A stretch of 64,000 bases of DNA from Anaerolineae bacterium (GCA_022071955.1 JAJVIM010000037.1:15881-79880); one strand, 5' to 3'; counted from the stretch's first letter, positions 1-9,447 are shown. Notes: generated by a model from the sequence alone, not told the origin. A program made the numbers and translations.

Positions 1-950
1 AACCCAAATTCTCGTTTGTCATCTGGGATGTCAACCCGCCGGTGATCGATGGCGGCGCGCTCACCTTTGGCCAGTTTGCCGATGGCCAGATCACCATCCC
101 CGGCCAAACGGCGCGCTACACGTTTGAGGCGCAGGCCGGCCAAACCATCTTCTTTCAGTTTGATTCGGCCAGCGAAGGCGCTTACTTCTCGCTGCTGGCC
201 CCGGATGGCCGCACCGAGTTGTTCAACGTTTACAACGGCAATAAAGGGCCGGTGGCGCTGGACCAGGCCGGCACTTACACCCTCACCGTCACCCCCGATG
301 GCCCGGCCAAACCCAAATTCTCGTTTGTCATCTGGGATGTCAACCCGCCGGTGATCGATGGCGGCGCGCTCACCTTTGGCCAGTTTGCCGATGGCCAGAT
401 CACCATCCCCGGCCAAACGGCGCGCTACACGTTTGACGCGCAGGCCGGCCAAACCATTTTCTTTCAGTTTGATTCCGCCAGCGAAGGCGCTTACTTCTCG
501 CTGCTGGCCCCGGATGGCCGCACCGAGTTGTTTAACGTTTACAACGGCAATAAAGGGCCGGTGACGTTGGATCAGGCCGGCACTTACACCCTCACCGTCA
601 CCCCCGATGGCCCGGCCAAACCCAAATTCTCGTTTGTCATCTGGGATGTCAACCCGCCGGTGATCGATGGCGGCGCGCTCACCTTTGGCCAGTTTGTCGA
701 TGGCCTGATCACCATCCCCGGCCAAACAGCGCGCTACACGTTTGAGGCGCAGGCCGGCCAAACCATCTTCTTTCAGTTTGATTCCGCCAGCGAAGGCGCT
801 TACTTCTCGCTGCTGGCCCCCGACGGCCGCACCGAGTTGTTTAACGTTTACAACGGCAATCAGGGGCCGGTGGCGCTGGACCAGGCCGGCACTTACACCC
901 TAATCGTCACCCCCGATGGCCCGGCCAAACCCAGGTTCTCATTCAAAATT
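1..950 (+). repeat. 309-bp in-frame tandem repeat array
   Basis: Units begin at 42, 351 and 660, exactly 309 bp apart, and bases 1-41 match the end of another unit. The copies differ at only a few bases, such as Glu/Asp, Ala/Val and Lys/Gln changes. The unit length is a multiple of three, so copy-number change keeps the frame. The array probably continues to the left. Confidence 0.95.
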
Positions 951-962
951 AATTTGGAGTAG
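1..962 (+). CDS. Secreted-type repeat protein, 3' end (PPC-like beta domains)
   Basis: The reading frame is open from the left edge (first whole codon at base 3), so the true start lies outside the window. What remains is almost three copies of a 103-residue unit. Each unit has the pattern of a pre-peptidase C-terminal (PPC)-like beta-sandwich: GQITIPGQTARYTF, then AGQTIFFQF, then LLAPDGRTEL, then AGTYTLTV. Each ends in a Trp-Asp-Val-Asn-Pro-Pro linker, and the last unit ends in INLE. PPC-type domains usually sit at the C terminus of exported proteins, so an extracellular or surface role is likely, but no catalytic domain is visible. The family assignment comes from pattern only. The near-identical DNA of the copies points to recent amplification or gene conversion. 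Confidence 0.6.
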   Translation, partial: PKFSFVIWDVNPPVIDGGALTFGQFADGQITIPGQTARYTFEAQAGQTIFFQFDSASEGAYFSLLAPDGRTELFNVYNGNKGPVALDQAGTYTLTVTPDGPAKPKFSFVIWDVNPPVIDGGALTFGQFADGQITIPGQTARYTFDAQAGQTIFFQFDSASEGAYFSLLAPDGRTELFNVYNGNKGPVTLDQAGTYTLTVTPDGPAKPKFSFVIWDVNPPVIDGGALTFGQFVDGLITIPGQTARYTFEAQAGQTIFFQFDSASEGAYFSLLAPDGRTELFNVYNGNQGPVALDQAGTYTLIVTPDGPAKPRFSFKINLE

Positions 963-1016
963 AGTTAGGCCGGTGGGGCGTCGAGGTATTTGGCGTCCTC
1001 ATAAAAACTGTAATAA

Positions 1017-2195
1017 TCAGGGCTGATTGAAAAGCGGCGCGTCCGGGTAAGCCGTCACTTTGGCCAGCCGGGTTTTGACCACGCTGGCCGGAGTGAGGGC
1101 CAGCACCGCGTCTCGCAGGCGGCAGCCCAACCCGTTTTCAAGCTGGCCCAGGCGGCCAATCTGCCACGACTGGTTGGTAATCCAGGCGGTGCGCGGCTGG
1201 CGTTCCTGCTCGTAAGCGGCCAGCGCCGTCGGTACATCCGGCGCGGCGGCAATAGAGCGGGCCAGCGCCCAGGCGCTTTCAATAGCCATGCATGCGCCCT
1301 GCCCCATGTTGGGTGTAGTGGGGTGAACGGCGTCGCCCAGCAGGGTTATCCGACCCTGGCTCCAGCGCAACAGCGGGGCGATGTCGTAAATATCGTGATG
1401 AAGAATAGCCTCGGCCGGCGTGGCCTCCAGCAGGCTTTCAACGGGACGCATCCAGCCGGCAAAATGTTGTTGCAACAGCGCTTTCTGGCTTACCGGGCTG
1501 TAATCTCGTCCGGCCGGCTGGTTGAGCGTGGCGTACCAGTACACCCGGCGAGCGTCAATGGGAACCACACCAAAACGGCTGCCCCGCCCCCACATCTCCG
1601 TGGTGATGCCTTCGGCAACCGTGTCAGGGGCGTTTACCACGCCGCGCCAGGCCGAATACCCGGCGTAACGCAACTTTACCGCCGGAAAGAGCTGCTGTCG
1701 CACCTGAGAGTGAATACCATCTGCGCCGATGAGCAGGTCAATCCGGTCAGTTTGGCCGCCGGCGCTGTTAACCGTCACCCCGGTTTGGGACGGCGCAACG
1801 GTGAAACCGGATACGCCCAACCTGACCACTCCCGCCGGCAGCAGCGACAGCAAAATGGCGTGCAAATCGGCCCGGTGAATGGCCACGGTTGGTTCGCCCA
1901 AAAGCTGCCGCAGCTCGCCCGGTTCGCTGCGGGACAGGATTTTGCCGGCGGCGGTCCGAATCTGGCCGTGGTCAATGGCAGAACCGGCGTTGATGATCGC
2001 TTCTGCCGCGCCCAGTTGGCGCAGCACCCGGATGGCGTTGGGCCACAGCACCAGCCCGGCCCCCACGTTGCCCAAAACAGGCGCTTTTTCCAACACGGTT
2101 ACGTCTATTCCGATTTGCCTCAGGACAATGGCGGCACACAGCCCGCCAATGCCGCCGCCAATAATCATTGCCCGTTGAATGGTTGCATTGCTCAT
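1017..2195 (-). CDS. FAD-dependent aromatic monooxygenase (salicylate hydroxylase-like)
   Basis: This is a class A flavoprotein hydroxylase of 392 aa, the normal family size. It would use NAD(P)H and O2 to hydroxylate an aromatic or heteroaromatic ring in the cytoplasm. The N terminus carries the dinucleotide-binding GGGIGG (residues 13-18). GADGIHS sits near 157-163 and the FAD ribityl-binding GDAVHP near 287-292, the standard order for the UbiH/salicylate-hydroxylase group. The ATG is preceded by AAAGGAG. It lies upstream of, and on the same strand as, nothing obviously co-transcribed, and is separated from the PNPOx-like gene by repeat DNA. In pyridine-pathway nicotine degraders a related enzyme hydroxylates 2,6-dihydroxypyridine, which may fit the neighbouring catabolic operon, but the substrate is unknown. 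Confidence 0.88.
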   Translation of the reverse strand: MSNATIQRAMIIGGGIGGLCAAIVLRQIGIDVTVLEKAPVLGNVGAGLVLWPNAIRVLRQLGAAEAIINAGSAIDHGQIRTAAGKILSRSEPGELRQLLGEPTVAIHRADLHAILLSLLPAGVVRLGVSGFTVAPSQTGVTVNSAGGQTDRIDLLIGADGIHSQVRQQLFPAVKLRYAGYSAWRGVVNAPDTVAEGITTEMWGRGSRFGVVPIDARRVYWYATLNQPAGRDYSPVSQKALLQQHFAGWMRPVESLLEATPAEAILHHDIYDIAPLLRWSQGRITLLGDAVHPTTPNMGQGACMAIESAWALARSIAAAPDVPTALAAYEQERQPRTAWITNQSWQIGRLGQLENGLGCRLRDAVLALTPASVVKTRLAKVTAYPDAPLFNQP

Positions 2196-2218
2196 AATCT
2201 GGTTCTCCTTTGAAAACA

Positions 2219-2325
2219 GGGGTCAGGAATCAGGAGTCAGGAATTAGGATTCATTACTTTCGCCTGAAGGATTCGATTCTTTCGCCTGAAGAATTTGATT
2301 CCGCCGCCTGAAAACTTATTCACCT
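2219..2325. repeat. Heptad-type and 22-bp direct repeats
   Basis: The left part is made of GGAGTCA/GGAATCA heptads (about 2219-2250), a motif that recurs near 13000 and 24945-25172. It is followed by direct copies of a 22-bp unit (TTTCGCCTGAAG plus a variable tail) at 2258-2279 and 2280-2301, then shorter copies from 2302. The last copies run into the 3' end of the PNPOx-like gene, so its final codons (Ser-Gly-Glu) lie in repeat DNA. Confidence 0.8.
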
Positions 2326-2708
2326 GAAGCCAGCACCTCAAGGGTGGTTCTGACACCCGGCCCGGCTTGCTCATCAATCATGTCAATCCGGCGGGGCAGT
2401 ACCCGGATCAGGCGGTATAATGGATTGCTCAGGTTTTCTGAAGGAGCCGGCTGAGCCAGACCCTGGTAGTAAAGCCAGCACAGCCCCCGGTTCTGGTCGC
2501 CCAGAATAATGGTTAACGCCACTTGCGGGTTTTGTTCCAGGTAGTATAGCGCGTCGCTCCAGCCTGGCACCTGGCAAGTGAGGGTTAACCTGTGGCTGCG
2601 GTACGCAACCAGTGTGCTCGCCACTCGCTGCGGGCCGGCGGCGCACAGGGTAGCCACCCGGTTTGCGGCAAGATAAGCCGCCATCTGGTCACGCACCCGG
2701 TCTTGCAT
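2316..2708 (-). CDS. Pyridoxamine 5'-phosphate oxidase-like FMN-binding protein
   Basis: About 130 aa with the split-barrel pattern of PNPOx-like flavoproteins: a short N-terminal helix, then VATLCAAG, a long beta meander, and a Trp-Tyr-rich strand (LCWLYYQGLAQ). Such proteins bind FMN, haem or F420, and the exact cofactor cannot be read here. The start is taken at the ATG at 2708, five bases after the cytochrome stop. A longer reading from 2762 would overlap that gene by 49 bp and adds a low-complexity N terminus. Tight spacing puts it in one transcription unit with the dihaem cytochrome. The 3' end falls inside a direct-repeat block. Function is unproven. Confidence 0.6.
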   Translation of the reverse strand: MQDRVRDQMAAYLAANRVATLCAAGPQRVASTLVAYRSHRLTLTCQVPGWSDALYYLEQNPQVALTIILGDQNRGLCWLYYQGLAQPAPSENLSNPLYRLIRVLPRRIDMIDEQAGPGVRTTLEVLASGE

Positions 2709-2713
2709 AGGCG

Positions 2714-3622
2714 TTACCTGTTGCCGAAGGGTTGGGCCGGTACCGACTGTAAATAGAGCCACAACGCCTGCAACTCGTCATCGGTCATCAGTTTAAAGCT
2801 GGGCCAGGGCATCGCCTTGGGATCGATGGCCGTACCATCGGGCCGTTGGCCTTCACGGATGGCCACCAAGAAATCCTCCTGGCTCCAATTGCCCAGGCCG
2901 GTTGCCGCATCCGGGGTAAGGTTGCGGGGCAGCGGCGGTTCCGGCGGCAGGCCGGGAATTGCCCCGCCGGATAACCCCTCGCCGTGGCAGCCAATGCACG
3001 ATTGCGATAAATAGTAGCCATACTCTACTGTAGCACCCCGCGCAACGGCGGTGGGGCGCGGCGCGGCGTGATTAATCCGCCCGGCTGGCAGCACGGGCAC
3101 CAACCCGGTAACCAGCAGGATGCGCCCCAACAGGCCCACCGCGTTGGCCGGCGGCTGGTGATCAACCGGGGACATGCTTTTAAGATAGGCCATAATAGCC
3201 CCCAGGTCGTCGTCGTTAAGCGGATTGTACTCGTGCGAAGGCATAACCAGCAAAGGCCGGCCATCCGGGGCCACGCCATGTCGAATGGCCCGCACCCAGT
3301 CCAGGTCGCTGTAGCTTTGGACAATGCCGCCCGCCCCGGGGGTTAAATTACTGCCGCTAATGCGACCAAAGAGGGGGTCGTCAATCACCAGCGCGCCGGC
3401 CCCATCCGGGCTGTGGCAGTCGCCGCAGCCGTGGGTGGTATACTGGCGCTGACCCTCGGCAATGGCGGCGGCAGCGGTGGGAATGGCCACCGGCTCGGGT
3501 TCAACGGTGTAGCTTTTATTCAATTGCATACTGCTGAGCAGGTAAACACCTGCAACCGCAACAATGAGCAGGCCAACCAGCCCGGCCAGCCCAAATCTCA
3601 TCCATTTTAACAGCTTTTTCAT
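2714..3622 (-). CDS. Membrane-anchored dihaem cytochrome c
   Basis: 302 aa with an uncleaved-looking N-terminal membrane anchor (about residues 10-30) and two c-type haem sites, CGDCH (66-70) and CIGCH (209-213). Each sits in its own cytochrome c domain, with possible Met ligands in LLVMPSHEY (about 127) and in KAMPW near the C terminus. The layout resembles the dihaem subunits that take electrons from alcohol, aldehyde or gluconate dehydrogenases, and from some molybdenum hydroxylases, outside the membrane. The start was chosen at 3622 because GAGGAG lies just upstream and a Lys-Lys plus hydrophobic segment follows. The open frame extends to 3793 but that part has no such character. It is probably co-transcribed with the PNPOx-like gene. 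The electron donor is unknown. Confidence 0.85.
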   Translation of the reverse strand: MKKLLKWMRFGLAGLVGLLIVAVAGVYLLSSMQLNKSYTVEPEPVAIPTAAAAIAEGQRQYTTHGCGDCHSPDGAGALVIDDPLFGRISGSNLTPGAGGIVQSYSDLDWVRAIRHGVAPDGRPLLVMPSHEYNPLNDDDLGAIMAYLKSMSPVDHQPPANAVGLLGRILLVTGLVPVLPAGRINHAAPRPTAVARGATVEYGYYLSQSCIGCHGEGLSGGAIPGLPPEPPLPRNLTPDAATGLGNWSQEDFLVAIREGQRPDGTAIDPKAMPWPSFKLMTDDELQALWLYLQSVPAQPFGNR

Positions 3623-3901
3623 CCCTGTCACTCCTCTTTTGCCGGGGAATTGCCGCGCCCGGCACTGTTTTATTTTGAGTTGAGTATAGCGGTAAAAACA
3701 GGGGCGTTCATCGACCGATAAGGCCAATTTGGCACGAACAAGCAACTGGCCCGGCATGGCCCGATTGGGCCATGCCGGGGTTCTGCACCCCACTCACAGG
3801 CAAAGGGAGTCGGCTCCGGCGATTGACCCGCCAGAAAACCTCGACTATAATGAGCGCAGCCAAAATCATCAATTGAAAAGTAGATTTTTGGCGAGGGCAA
3901 A

Positions 3902-6628
3902 TTGAGCGAGCTGCCACTTGAGCCACCGTTGTGGCTCACCCAAACCAAGCTGGTTCCGCCCCGGCTGCGCGATGATTACATCCCCCGCGCCCGTTTGCTT
4001 TCCCTTTTGGGCGCCTCCGTTACAGATCACTCCTTAACCCTGGTGTCCGCGCCGGCCGGTTACGGCAAAACCACCCTCCTGGCCGACTTGCCCTCGGCCT
4101 GCCCCCACCTGCCGATGGCCTGGCTGGCCCTGGGTGAAGAAGATAACGATTTTAGCCACTTCTGCCTGGGATTGGCCGCCGCGCTGCAGGGATTAGCGCC
4201 CGGCATAGGCCACAAAGCCCAAACGCTGCTCACCGCCCTGGACAGTCAGCCCGCGCTCGACCCCGCCGAACAACCCCGGCGAGTCATGGCCCTGTTCATC
4301 AATGATATTGTCACCGCGCTGCCAGCGCCGTTTGTGCTGGTGCTGGATGACCTGCACATTGTCACCGAACCTCTTGTTTACGCGGCTCTGGATTACCTGC
4401 TGGAACGACTGCCGCCGGCGATGCGGCTGGCTGTTACCACCCGTCACGACCCGCCGCTGGCGCTGGCCCGACTGCGGGCGCGCGGGCAACTGGCCGAGCT
4501 GCGGCTGGCCGATTTACGCTTTACCACGGCCGAAGCAGCCGCCTTTCTAAACGAGCGGCTGCACCTGGCGCTGTCAACTGTAGAACTGGACAACCTGCAT
4601 ACCCGCACCGAGGGTTGGGCCGCCGGGTTGCGCCTGCTGGCCGGCTCGCTGGCCCGCCTCAACCAGCCGGGCGACCGGGCGGCCTTTATTGACCGGCTGG
4701 CCCACACCGATCGCTATTTGTTTGACTTTTTGGCCGAAGAAGTGCTGCGGCGGCAGGAACCGGCGCTGCGCGCCTTTTTGCTTGAAACATCGATTCTGGC
4801 CGAATTGACCCCGGCTCTCTGCCAGACCGTTACCGGGCGCGACGACGCGGCGGCGCTGATGGAAGAACTGTACCGCCGCAACCTGTTTCTGGTAGCGGTT
4901 GATGATTTACTGACGCCGGTTTACCGCTACCACGCCCTGTTTGCCGAGTTTCTCCAGCAGCAACTGGCCCGCGAAGCCCCCGTCCGGTTAACCGAACTGC
5001 ACTGCCGCGCCGCTTCAGCATCGACCGCACCACGCCAGGTTATTGGCCATTATCTGGCTGCCGGCTTGTGGCTCGAAGCGGCTACGGTGATTGAGCAAGT
5101 GGGCGAACAATTTCTGGATCAGGGAGCGTTTGACACGCTGCGGGGTTGGCTGGCTGCCCTTCCGGCAGAAATCATCGCCGGGCGGCCGCAGTTGAACTAT
5201 TTGCAGGGCATTGATGCCTGGCGGCGCTGGGAGTTAAACCGCGGGCAATCGCACATCGAGCAGGCCTTGGCCGGGTTTGAGGCCAACGGCAACCGGGTAG
5301 GCGCCGGTGAAGCCCGGGTGCAACTGGCCCGAATTTTGGCGCTGAAAGCTGATTTAATGGGCGCTACCGCCATCATTGAGCAGGCGCTCAACTATCCCAT
5401 CTCGGCTTACAGCCGGGCCAGGTTGTTAATTATTCGCTCAACCGTGCAGTTGAGCATGGGCAACTGGCCGCAAGTTGTCGATGATATTGAAGCGGCCGTT
5501 AGTCTGGCCGAACGCGATAGCGACCCCCGCATTTTGCACGCCCTCAACGAAAATTCTATTTGGGGGCCATTCACCGTGTTGCCCGGCGGGATTGCCCGGG
5601 CCGAACGCCTGACCCGCCTCATCGAACGGCAGGGCGACTCGGCCCCGCTGCCCTTGCAGGCAACGGCCAAACACCTGCGGTCACTTATCTGGTTATGGCA
5701 AGGCAACTGGCCGCCGGCCATCGAAGCCGCCGAAGAAGCCATCGCCATCAGCGAGCGGTTTGGCGGGGGAATCTGGATGAGCGCCGCCATCGGCACGCTG
5801 GCCCCCATGTGCTACGCGTTGCGGGGTCAAACAGAAAAAGCCGACGCCGCCTTTGAGCGCCACTACCGGCGTTTGTCTCAGCCGGATATGGATAACTACG
5901 GCCCCACATTTTTAACTGTTTTCTTTTTCTGGCTGGGGCGGATTCGCTGGCAGCAAAACCGTTTAGACGAGGCGCGAGCGGCATACAGCCAGTTAGAGTC
6001 GCTGGCCGGCCCGGCTGAGTGGCCGTTTGCGCCGGGGCTGCGGGCGATGCTCGCCGCGCTGCTGGCCTTGAGCGAAGGCCGTGCGGAGCAGGCAGAAACG
6101 CTGCTGCAACAGGCCGTCGCCATTCAAAACCGGCTGCGTTTCACAATGATGTTCAGCAACGCCCACGTGTTGCTGGCTTACCTTCATTGGCATGAAGGCC
6201 GGCAGCAAGCCGCCCTGGCCGAATTTTCTCCGGTGCTGGCGGAGTATGAGACCGAGAATTTCCCCGGCCTGTTGATGTGGGAGGGCGACAGGCTGGTTGC
6301 GCCGCTGCTGCAATTGGCCCGGCAAGCCGATGTTCATTCCGGGTTTTGCGCCCGCACGCTGCGCCTGATGGGGATTGAACCGGCCGCCGCAACCGAACCG
6401 AAGCCGGGAGCCGGCCTGTTGATTCCAGACACCGGCGAAACGCTAACCGCCCGCGAAATCGAAATTCTGCGCTACCTGGCCACCGGGGCCAGCAACCCGC
6501 TCATCGCCGAGCAGCTATTTGTCAGCCCGCACACGGTCAAACGGCACGTAGCCAATATATTTACCAAGCTGAACGTTTCTACCCGCACCGAAGCCACCCT
6601 TCGCGCCCGCGATTTGGGACTGCTCTGA
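3902..6628 (+). CDS. MalT-like LuxR-family ATP-dependent transcription regulator
   Basis: A 908-residue STAND-type regulator. The N-terminal P-loop NTPase has Walker A APAGYGKTT (50-58) and Walker B LVLDDLH (about 146-152). A long helical TPR-like sensor follows (about 400-830), and a LuxR helix-turn-helix closes the protein (about 843-908), with LTAREIEIL and VSPHTVKRHVANIF. Size and order match MalT. Proteins of this type oligomerise on binding ATP and an effector and then activate promoters. The effector here is unknown. The apparent start is a TTG with no strong ribosome-binding site, so the exact N terminus is uncertain. It stands alone, divergent from the cytochrome unit and convergent with the DUF4432 gene. 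Confidence 0.9.
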   Translation: MSELPLEPPLWLTQTKLVPPRLRDDYIPRARLLSLLGASVTDHSLTLVSAPAGYGKTTLLADLPSACPHLPMAWLALGEEDNDFSHFCLGLAAALQGLAPGIGHKAQTLLTALDSQPALDPAEQPRRVMALFINDIVTALPAPFVLVLDDLHIVTEPLVYAALDYLLERLPPAMRLAVTTRHDPPLALARLRARGQLAELRLADLRFTTAEAAAFLNERLHLALSTVELDNLHTRTEGWAAGLRLLAGSLARLNQPGDRAAFIDRLAHTDRYLFDFLAEEVLRRQEPALRAFLLETSILAELTPALCQTVTGRDDAAALMEELYRRNLFLVAVDDLLTPVYRYHALFAEFLQQQLAREAPVRLTELHCRAASASTAPRQVIGHYLAAGLWLEAATVIEQVGEQFLDQGAFDTLRGWLAALPAEIIAGRPQLNYLQGIDAWRRWELNRGQSHIEQALAGFEANGNRVGAGEARVQLARILALKADLMGATAIIEQALNYPISAYSRARLLIIRSTVQLSMGNWPQVVDDIEAAVSLAERDSDPRILHALNENSIWGPFTVLPGGIARAERLTRLIERQGDSAPLPLQATAKHLRSLIWLWQGNWPPAIEAAEEAIAISERFGGGIWMSAAIGTLAPMCYALRGQTEKADAAFERHYRRLSQPDMDNYGPTFLTVFFFWLGRIRWQQNRLDEARAAYSQLESLAGPAEWPFAPGLRAMLAALLALSEGRAEQAETLLQQAVAIQNRLRFTMMFSNAHVLLAYLHWHEGRQQAALAEFSPVLAEYETENFPGLLMWEGDRLVAPLLQLARQADVHSGFCARTLRLMGIEPAAATEPKPGAGLLIPDTGETLTAREIEILRYLATGASNPLIAEQLFVSPHTVKRHVANIFTKLNVSTRTEATLRARDLGLL

Positions 6629-6646
6629 GTCGCTTTTGAAAAGCCG

Positions 6647-7684
6647 TCATTCCTCCACGGGATTGATCTCAAACTGTAATTGATACGTCCGGCTCTCGCC
6701 CGGCTCAAGGTGGGGCAGGTCGTTGCGCTGGCGCGCGGCCGCCCGGCCTGCGATGCCGCTGCTGTTGGCCGGCTCGAGGCCCAGCACGTAAGCGCCCTGT
6801 CCCATCTGCTTCCACTGGAACAGGTGCGGCAGCGTTTTGGCGCTGTACCGGAGCCGGAAGCCGAAATCCAGCTCCGGGTTGTCAATCCGGGCCACCGCTT
6901 CCCCCTGCTCGTTGGCAACCGGCGCATGGCGAAACACCTGCTCGCGGTAGCCCGGCGTCGGCGGCTGAAAACGATGCCATTCGCCCAACCCGGGTTCCGC
7001 GTCGGCGTCTCGGGGCACTACTGCGCCGCCGGCCACGTGCAGCGTTGCCGCCGGGCCAATCAGCGGGAAACCCAGGTTGCAGTGGTACAAAATCATGTGC
7101 GGTTGGCGGTTGAAACCCTCATTGGTAACGGTATCTTCCAGCCAGATGGTGTTGGCTCCCAACCGGGTGCTGATTTTTCGGTGCAGCACCAGATTCTCGC
7201 CAAACAGCCGTGTTTGCCGCACCTGCCCGCTAATTTCCAGGTGATACTCATCGCCGGCCCAGTAGGTTTGATAATTAACCTGACTGGCCGGCAGGTTGCT
7301 CACCCGGCCATGAAGGCCAAACGCCTCGCCGCCATCGGCGGCCGGAGCGCCAAACTGGTCCAGCCCACAGGTGGCCAGCAGCCCTCCCTGAAATGAGCGC
7401 AGCCAGCCCAGCCCCTCGGCCTCGTAGTAAGCGGGGTGCACTTCGCCGGTTGACGAAGCCCAGGCCAGCGGCACGCCCCGGAAGTGACAGGCCGAAATAT
7501 CCAGCGCCCGGTCGGCCAGCACCCGGAACGTTAGCCCGGAACCGGTACTGACCTGAAAAACGCGGCTGCCCCGGCCCATTCCATCCGAGAGTTCCAGCGC
7601 GCTGATGCCGGCTATCTGCTCAATGTGACCGACATACTGCAATAATTCGGTGCGGGTCCAGTTACGTCCCCAAAGATTCGCCAT
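6647..7684 (-). CDS. DUF4432 family protein (aldose 1-epimerase-like fold)
   Basis: 345 aa resembling DUF4432 proteins, which share the galactose-mutarotase beta-sandwich fold. Recognisable stretches are VLADRALDIS, GLHGRVSNLPAS, LYHCNLGFPL and a C-terminal LGLEPANS. The last is a typical sugar-binding loop with a conserved Glu-Pro. Family members are annotated as putative aldose epimerases but few are characterised, so the substrate is unknown. The start at 7684 is supported by GGAGGG seven bases upstream. The frame is open to 7816 but lacks a ribosome-binding site there. It is convergent with the MalT-like regulator, with only 18 bp between stops. No operon partner is evident. Confidence 0.75.
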   Translation of the reverse strand: MANLWGRNWTRTELLQYVGHIEQIAGISALELSDGMGRGSRVFQVSTGSGLTFRVLADRALDISACHFRGVPLAWASSTGEVHPAYYEAEGLGWLRSFQGGLLATCGLDQFGAPAADGGEAFGLHGRVSNLPASQVNYQTYWAGDEYHLEISGQVRQTRLFGENLVLHRKISTRLGANTIWLEDTVTNEGFNRQPHMILYHCNLGFPLIGPAATLHVAGGAVVPRDADAEPGLGEWHRFQPPTPGYREQVFRHAPVANEQGEAVARIDNPELDFGFRLRYSAKTLPHLFQWKQMGQGAYVLGLEPANSSGIAGRAAARQRNDLPHLEPGESRTYQLQFEINPVEE

Positions 7685-8199
7685 TTTTTTCCCTCCGACT
7701 CGCCCCAATGCCGCGCCCAACCGCGACACAGGCAATAAATTTATTACGTTCACAGGTGAGAAAGGTGCGGCGCACCCTGTTGGCCAAAGGTTATCAAACT
7801 CAACCGATTGCGCCAAATGCTACATCATTTTCTGCATCGGGGCCACTTTGCTGAAGCCAAATCACGGCAACTTAATCGCTTCCTGGTCCGGCTTAACCTG
7901 GCGCCGCAACAGTCATCGATCAATGGCGCAAGATTTTTGGTTCAGCGGGATTTCAGAGGGGGTGACAAGTTGTTGCTTGTTGCGTATTGCGTATGCTGAT
8001 CGCACAAGGGGGTTGAATTTTATTTCCGGCCGGTGCATGTTAAACTTGGCCGGAGAGTTACCAGAGCTGATAACAGGGGGCGCGGCCGCGGCGCTCTGCC
8101 CGGCGCTGATCAAAACATTCCATAAACTCACACCCTGCGGATACGCGGTCATCGGCCGCATGTCGTCAGGGAATCCATACTTGAGGGAGCTGAATTACT
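7685..8199. other. Gene-free divergent region between DUF4432 and PLP-enzyme genes
   Basis: 515 bp upstream of two divergent genes. Open frames on the plus strand here have no family resemblance and overlap the ends of real genes. I see no convincing terminator, tRNA or clear sigma70 promoter. Only the ribosome-binding site GAGGGAG, ahead of the PLP-enzyme start at 8200, is clear. Both genes must be driven from within this stretch. Confidence 0.6.
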
Positions 8200-9387
8200 A
8201 TGAGCAACATAACACGTCCGCAATTAGGCACTTTATCCGTTTGGGCCGGTGAAGATGAATACCTGCTGCAAGGCGCTACCCAGGTGCCGGTGGTCCACAG
8301 TGTTTCTTTTGGCTACAGCGACATGGACCAATGGCTGCGGGTGGCGCTGGGGCAGGAAGCCGGCCATATCTACAGCCGTAACACCAACCCCACCGTCCAC
8401 GCTTTTGAAGAAAAAGTGCGGTTGCTGGAGGGAGCCGCAGCCGCCACCAGCGCTGCCACCGGCATGGGCATTATCAGTAGCGCCTTGTACACCTTTCTCT
8501 CACCCGGCGACCGGGTGGTATCGGTGAAAGATACGTACGGCGGCACCAACAAAATTTTTACCGAGTTTTTGCCGCGCTTGCAGATAGAAGTGGCCCTGTG
8601 CGACACCACCGACCACGCAGAAATCGAGGCCGAAGTGGCCAAAGGTTGCAACGTGCTGTACCTGGAAAGCCCCACCAACCCCACCGTTAAAGTGACCGAT
8701 CTGGCCCGGTTGGCCAAAGCCGGCCACGCGGTTGGGGCAATTGTAATTGTAGATAACACCTTTGCCACACCCATCAACCAGAATCCCCTGCAACTGGGCG
8801 CGGATTTGGTGCTGCACAGCGCCACCAAATATTTGGGCGGCCACGCCGACGCGCTGGGCGGGGTTGTGTGCGGCTCAAAAGAGCTGATCGAGCAAATTTA
8901 TCACTACCGGGAAATCAACGGGGCCACCCTGCACCCGATGGCCGCTTATCTGCTGCTGCGCGGCATGAAAACGCTGCACCTGCGCATTAAACAGCAAAAC
9001 GAAAGCGCCCTCAAAATTGCCCAATTTCTGGAATCGCACCCCAAAATTGAGCGGGTGTTTTACCCCGGCCTGGAATCGCACCAGAATCACGATATTGCCA
9101 AAAAACAGATGCGCGGCTTTGGTGGCATGCTCAGTTTTATGCTCAGGGAAAACAGCCTTGATGCCGTGCGCCGCTTTTTGCCCCGGCTGCGCTACGCCCA
9201 CGCCGCCGCCAATCTGGGCGCGGTGGAAACCATTGTTGGCCCGCCGGCAACCACCAGCCACGTAGAATGCACCGCCGAAGAACGGCAGGCGATGGGCATC
9301 CCCGAAAGCCTGATCCGGTATTCAACCGGCATTGAAGATACCGAAGATTTAATCGCCGACCTGGAACAGGCGCTGGCCGGGGTGTAA
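8200..9387 (+). CDS. Cys/Met-metabolism PLP-dependent enzyme (cystathionine gamma-synthase/lyase family)
   Basis: 395 aa, the usual length for the trans-sulfuration PLP family. YSRNTNPT (about 58-65) is the conserved entry, followed by the cofactor-contacting Asp in VDNTF (about D185), the Schiff-base Lys in SATKYLGGH (K210) and a C-terminal RYSTGIED with the substrate-carboxylate Arg. Members catalyse cystathionine synthesis or cleavage, O-acetylhomoserine sulfhydrylation or methionine gamma-lysis, and the specific reaction cannot be fixed by motif alone. It starts at an ATG after GAGGGAG. It is monocistronic and convergent with the catabolic operon that ends at 9448. It probably serves sulfur amino-acid metabolism in the cytoplasm. 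Confidence 0.9.
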   Translation: MSNITRPQLGTLSVWAGEDEYLLQGATQVPVVHSVSFGYSDMDQWLRVALGQEAGHIYSRNTNPTVHAFEEKVRLLEGAAAATSAATGMGIISSALYTFLSPGDRVVSVKDTYGGTNKIFTEFLPRLQIEVALCDTTDHAEIEAEVAKGCNVLYLESPTNPTVKVTDLARLAKAGHAVGAIVIVDNTFATPINQNPLQLGADLVLHSATKYLGGHADALGGVVCGSKELIEQIYHYREINGATLHPMAAYLLLRGMKTLHLRIKQQNESALKIAQFLESHPKIERVFYPGLESHQNHDIAKKQMRGFGGMLSFMLRENSLDAVRRFLPRLRYAHAAANLGAVETIVGPPATTSHVECTAEERQAMGIPESLIRYSTGIEDTEDLIADLEQALAGV

Positions 9388-9447
9388 TTGCGGGGTGACA
9401 GAACGGGGGCACCAAAACCGGCGCAATCCGGCTACAGTGCAAAAAAC

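Noticed and set aside
1-950. CRISPR array
   Set aside because: The repeats are 309 bp, directly adjacent, and encode protein; there are no spacers. No other regular short repeat array is in the window.
1323-2213. 296-residue frame antisense to the FAD monooxygenase
   Set aside because: The opposite strand has complete flavoprotein motifs, while this frame has none.
7650-8252. 200-residue frame in the gap before the PLP-enzyme gene
   Set aside because: It overlaps the start of both flanking genes, lacks a ribosome-binding site and has no recognisable motif.
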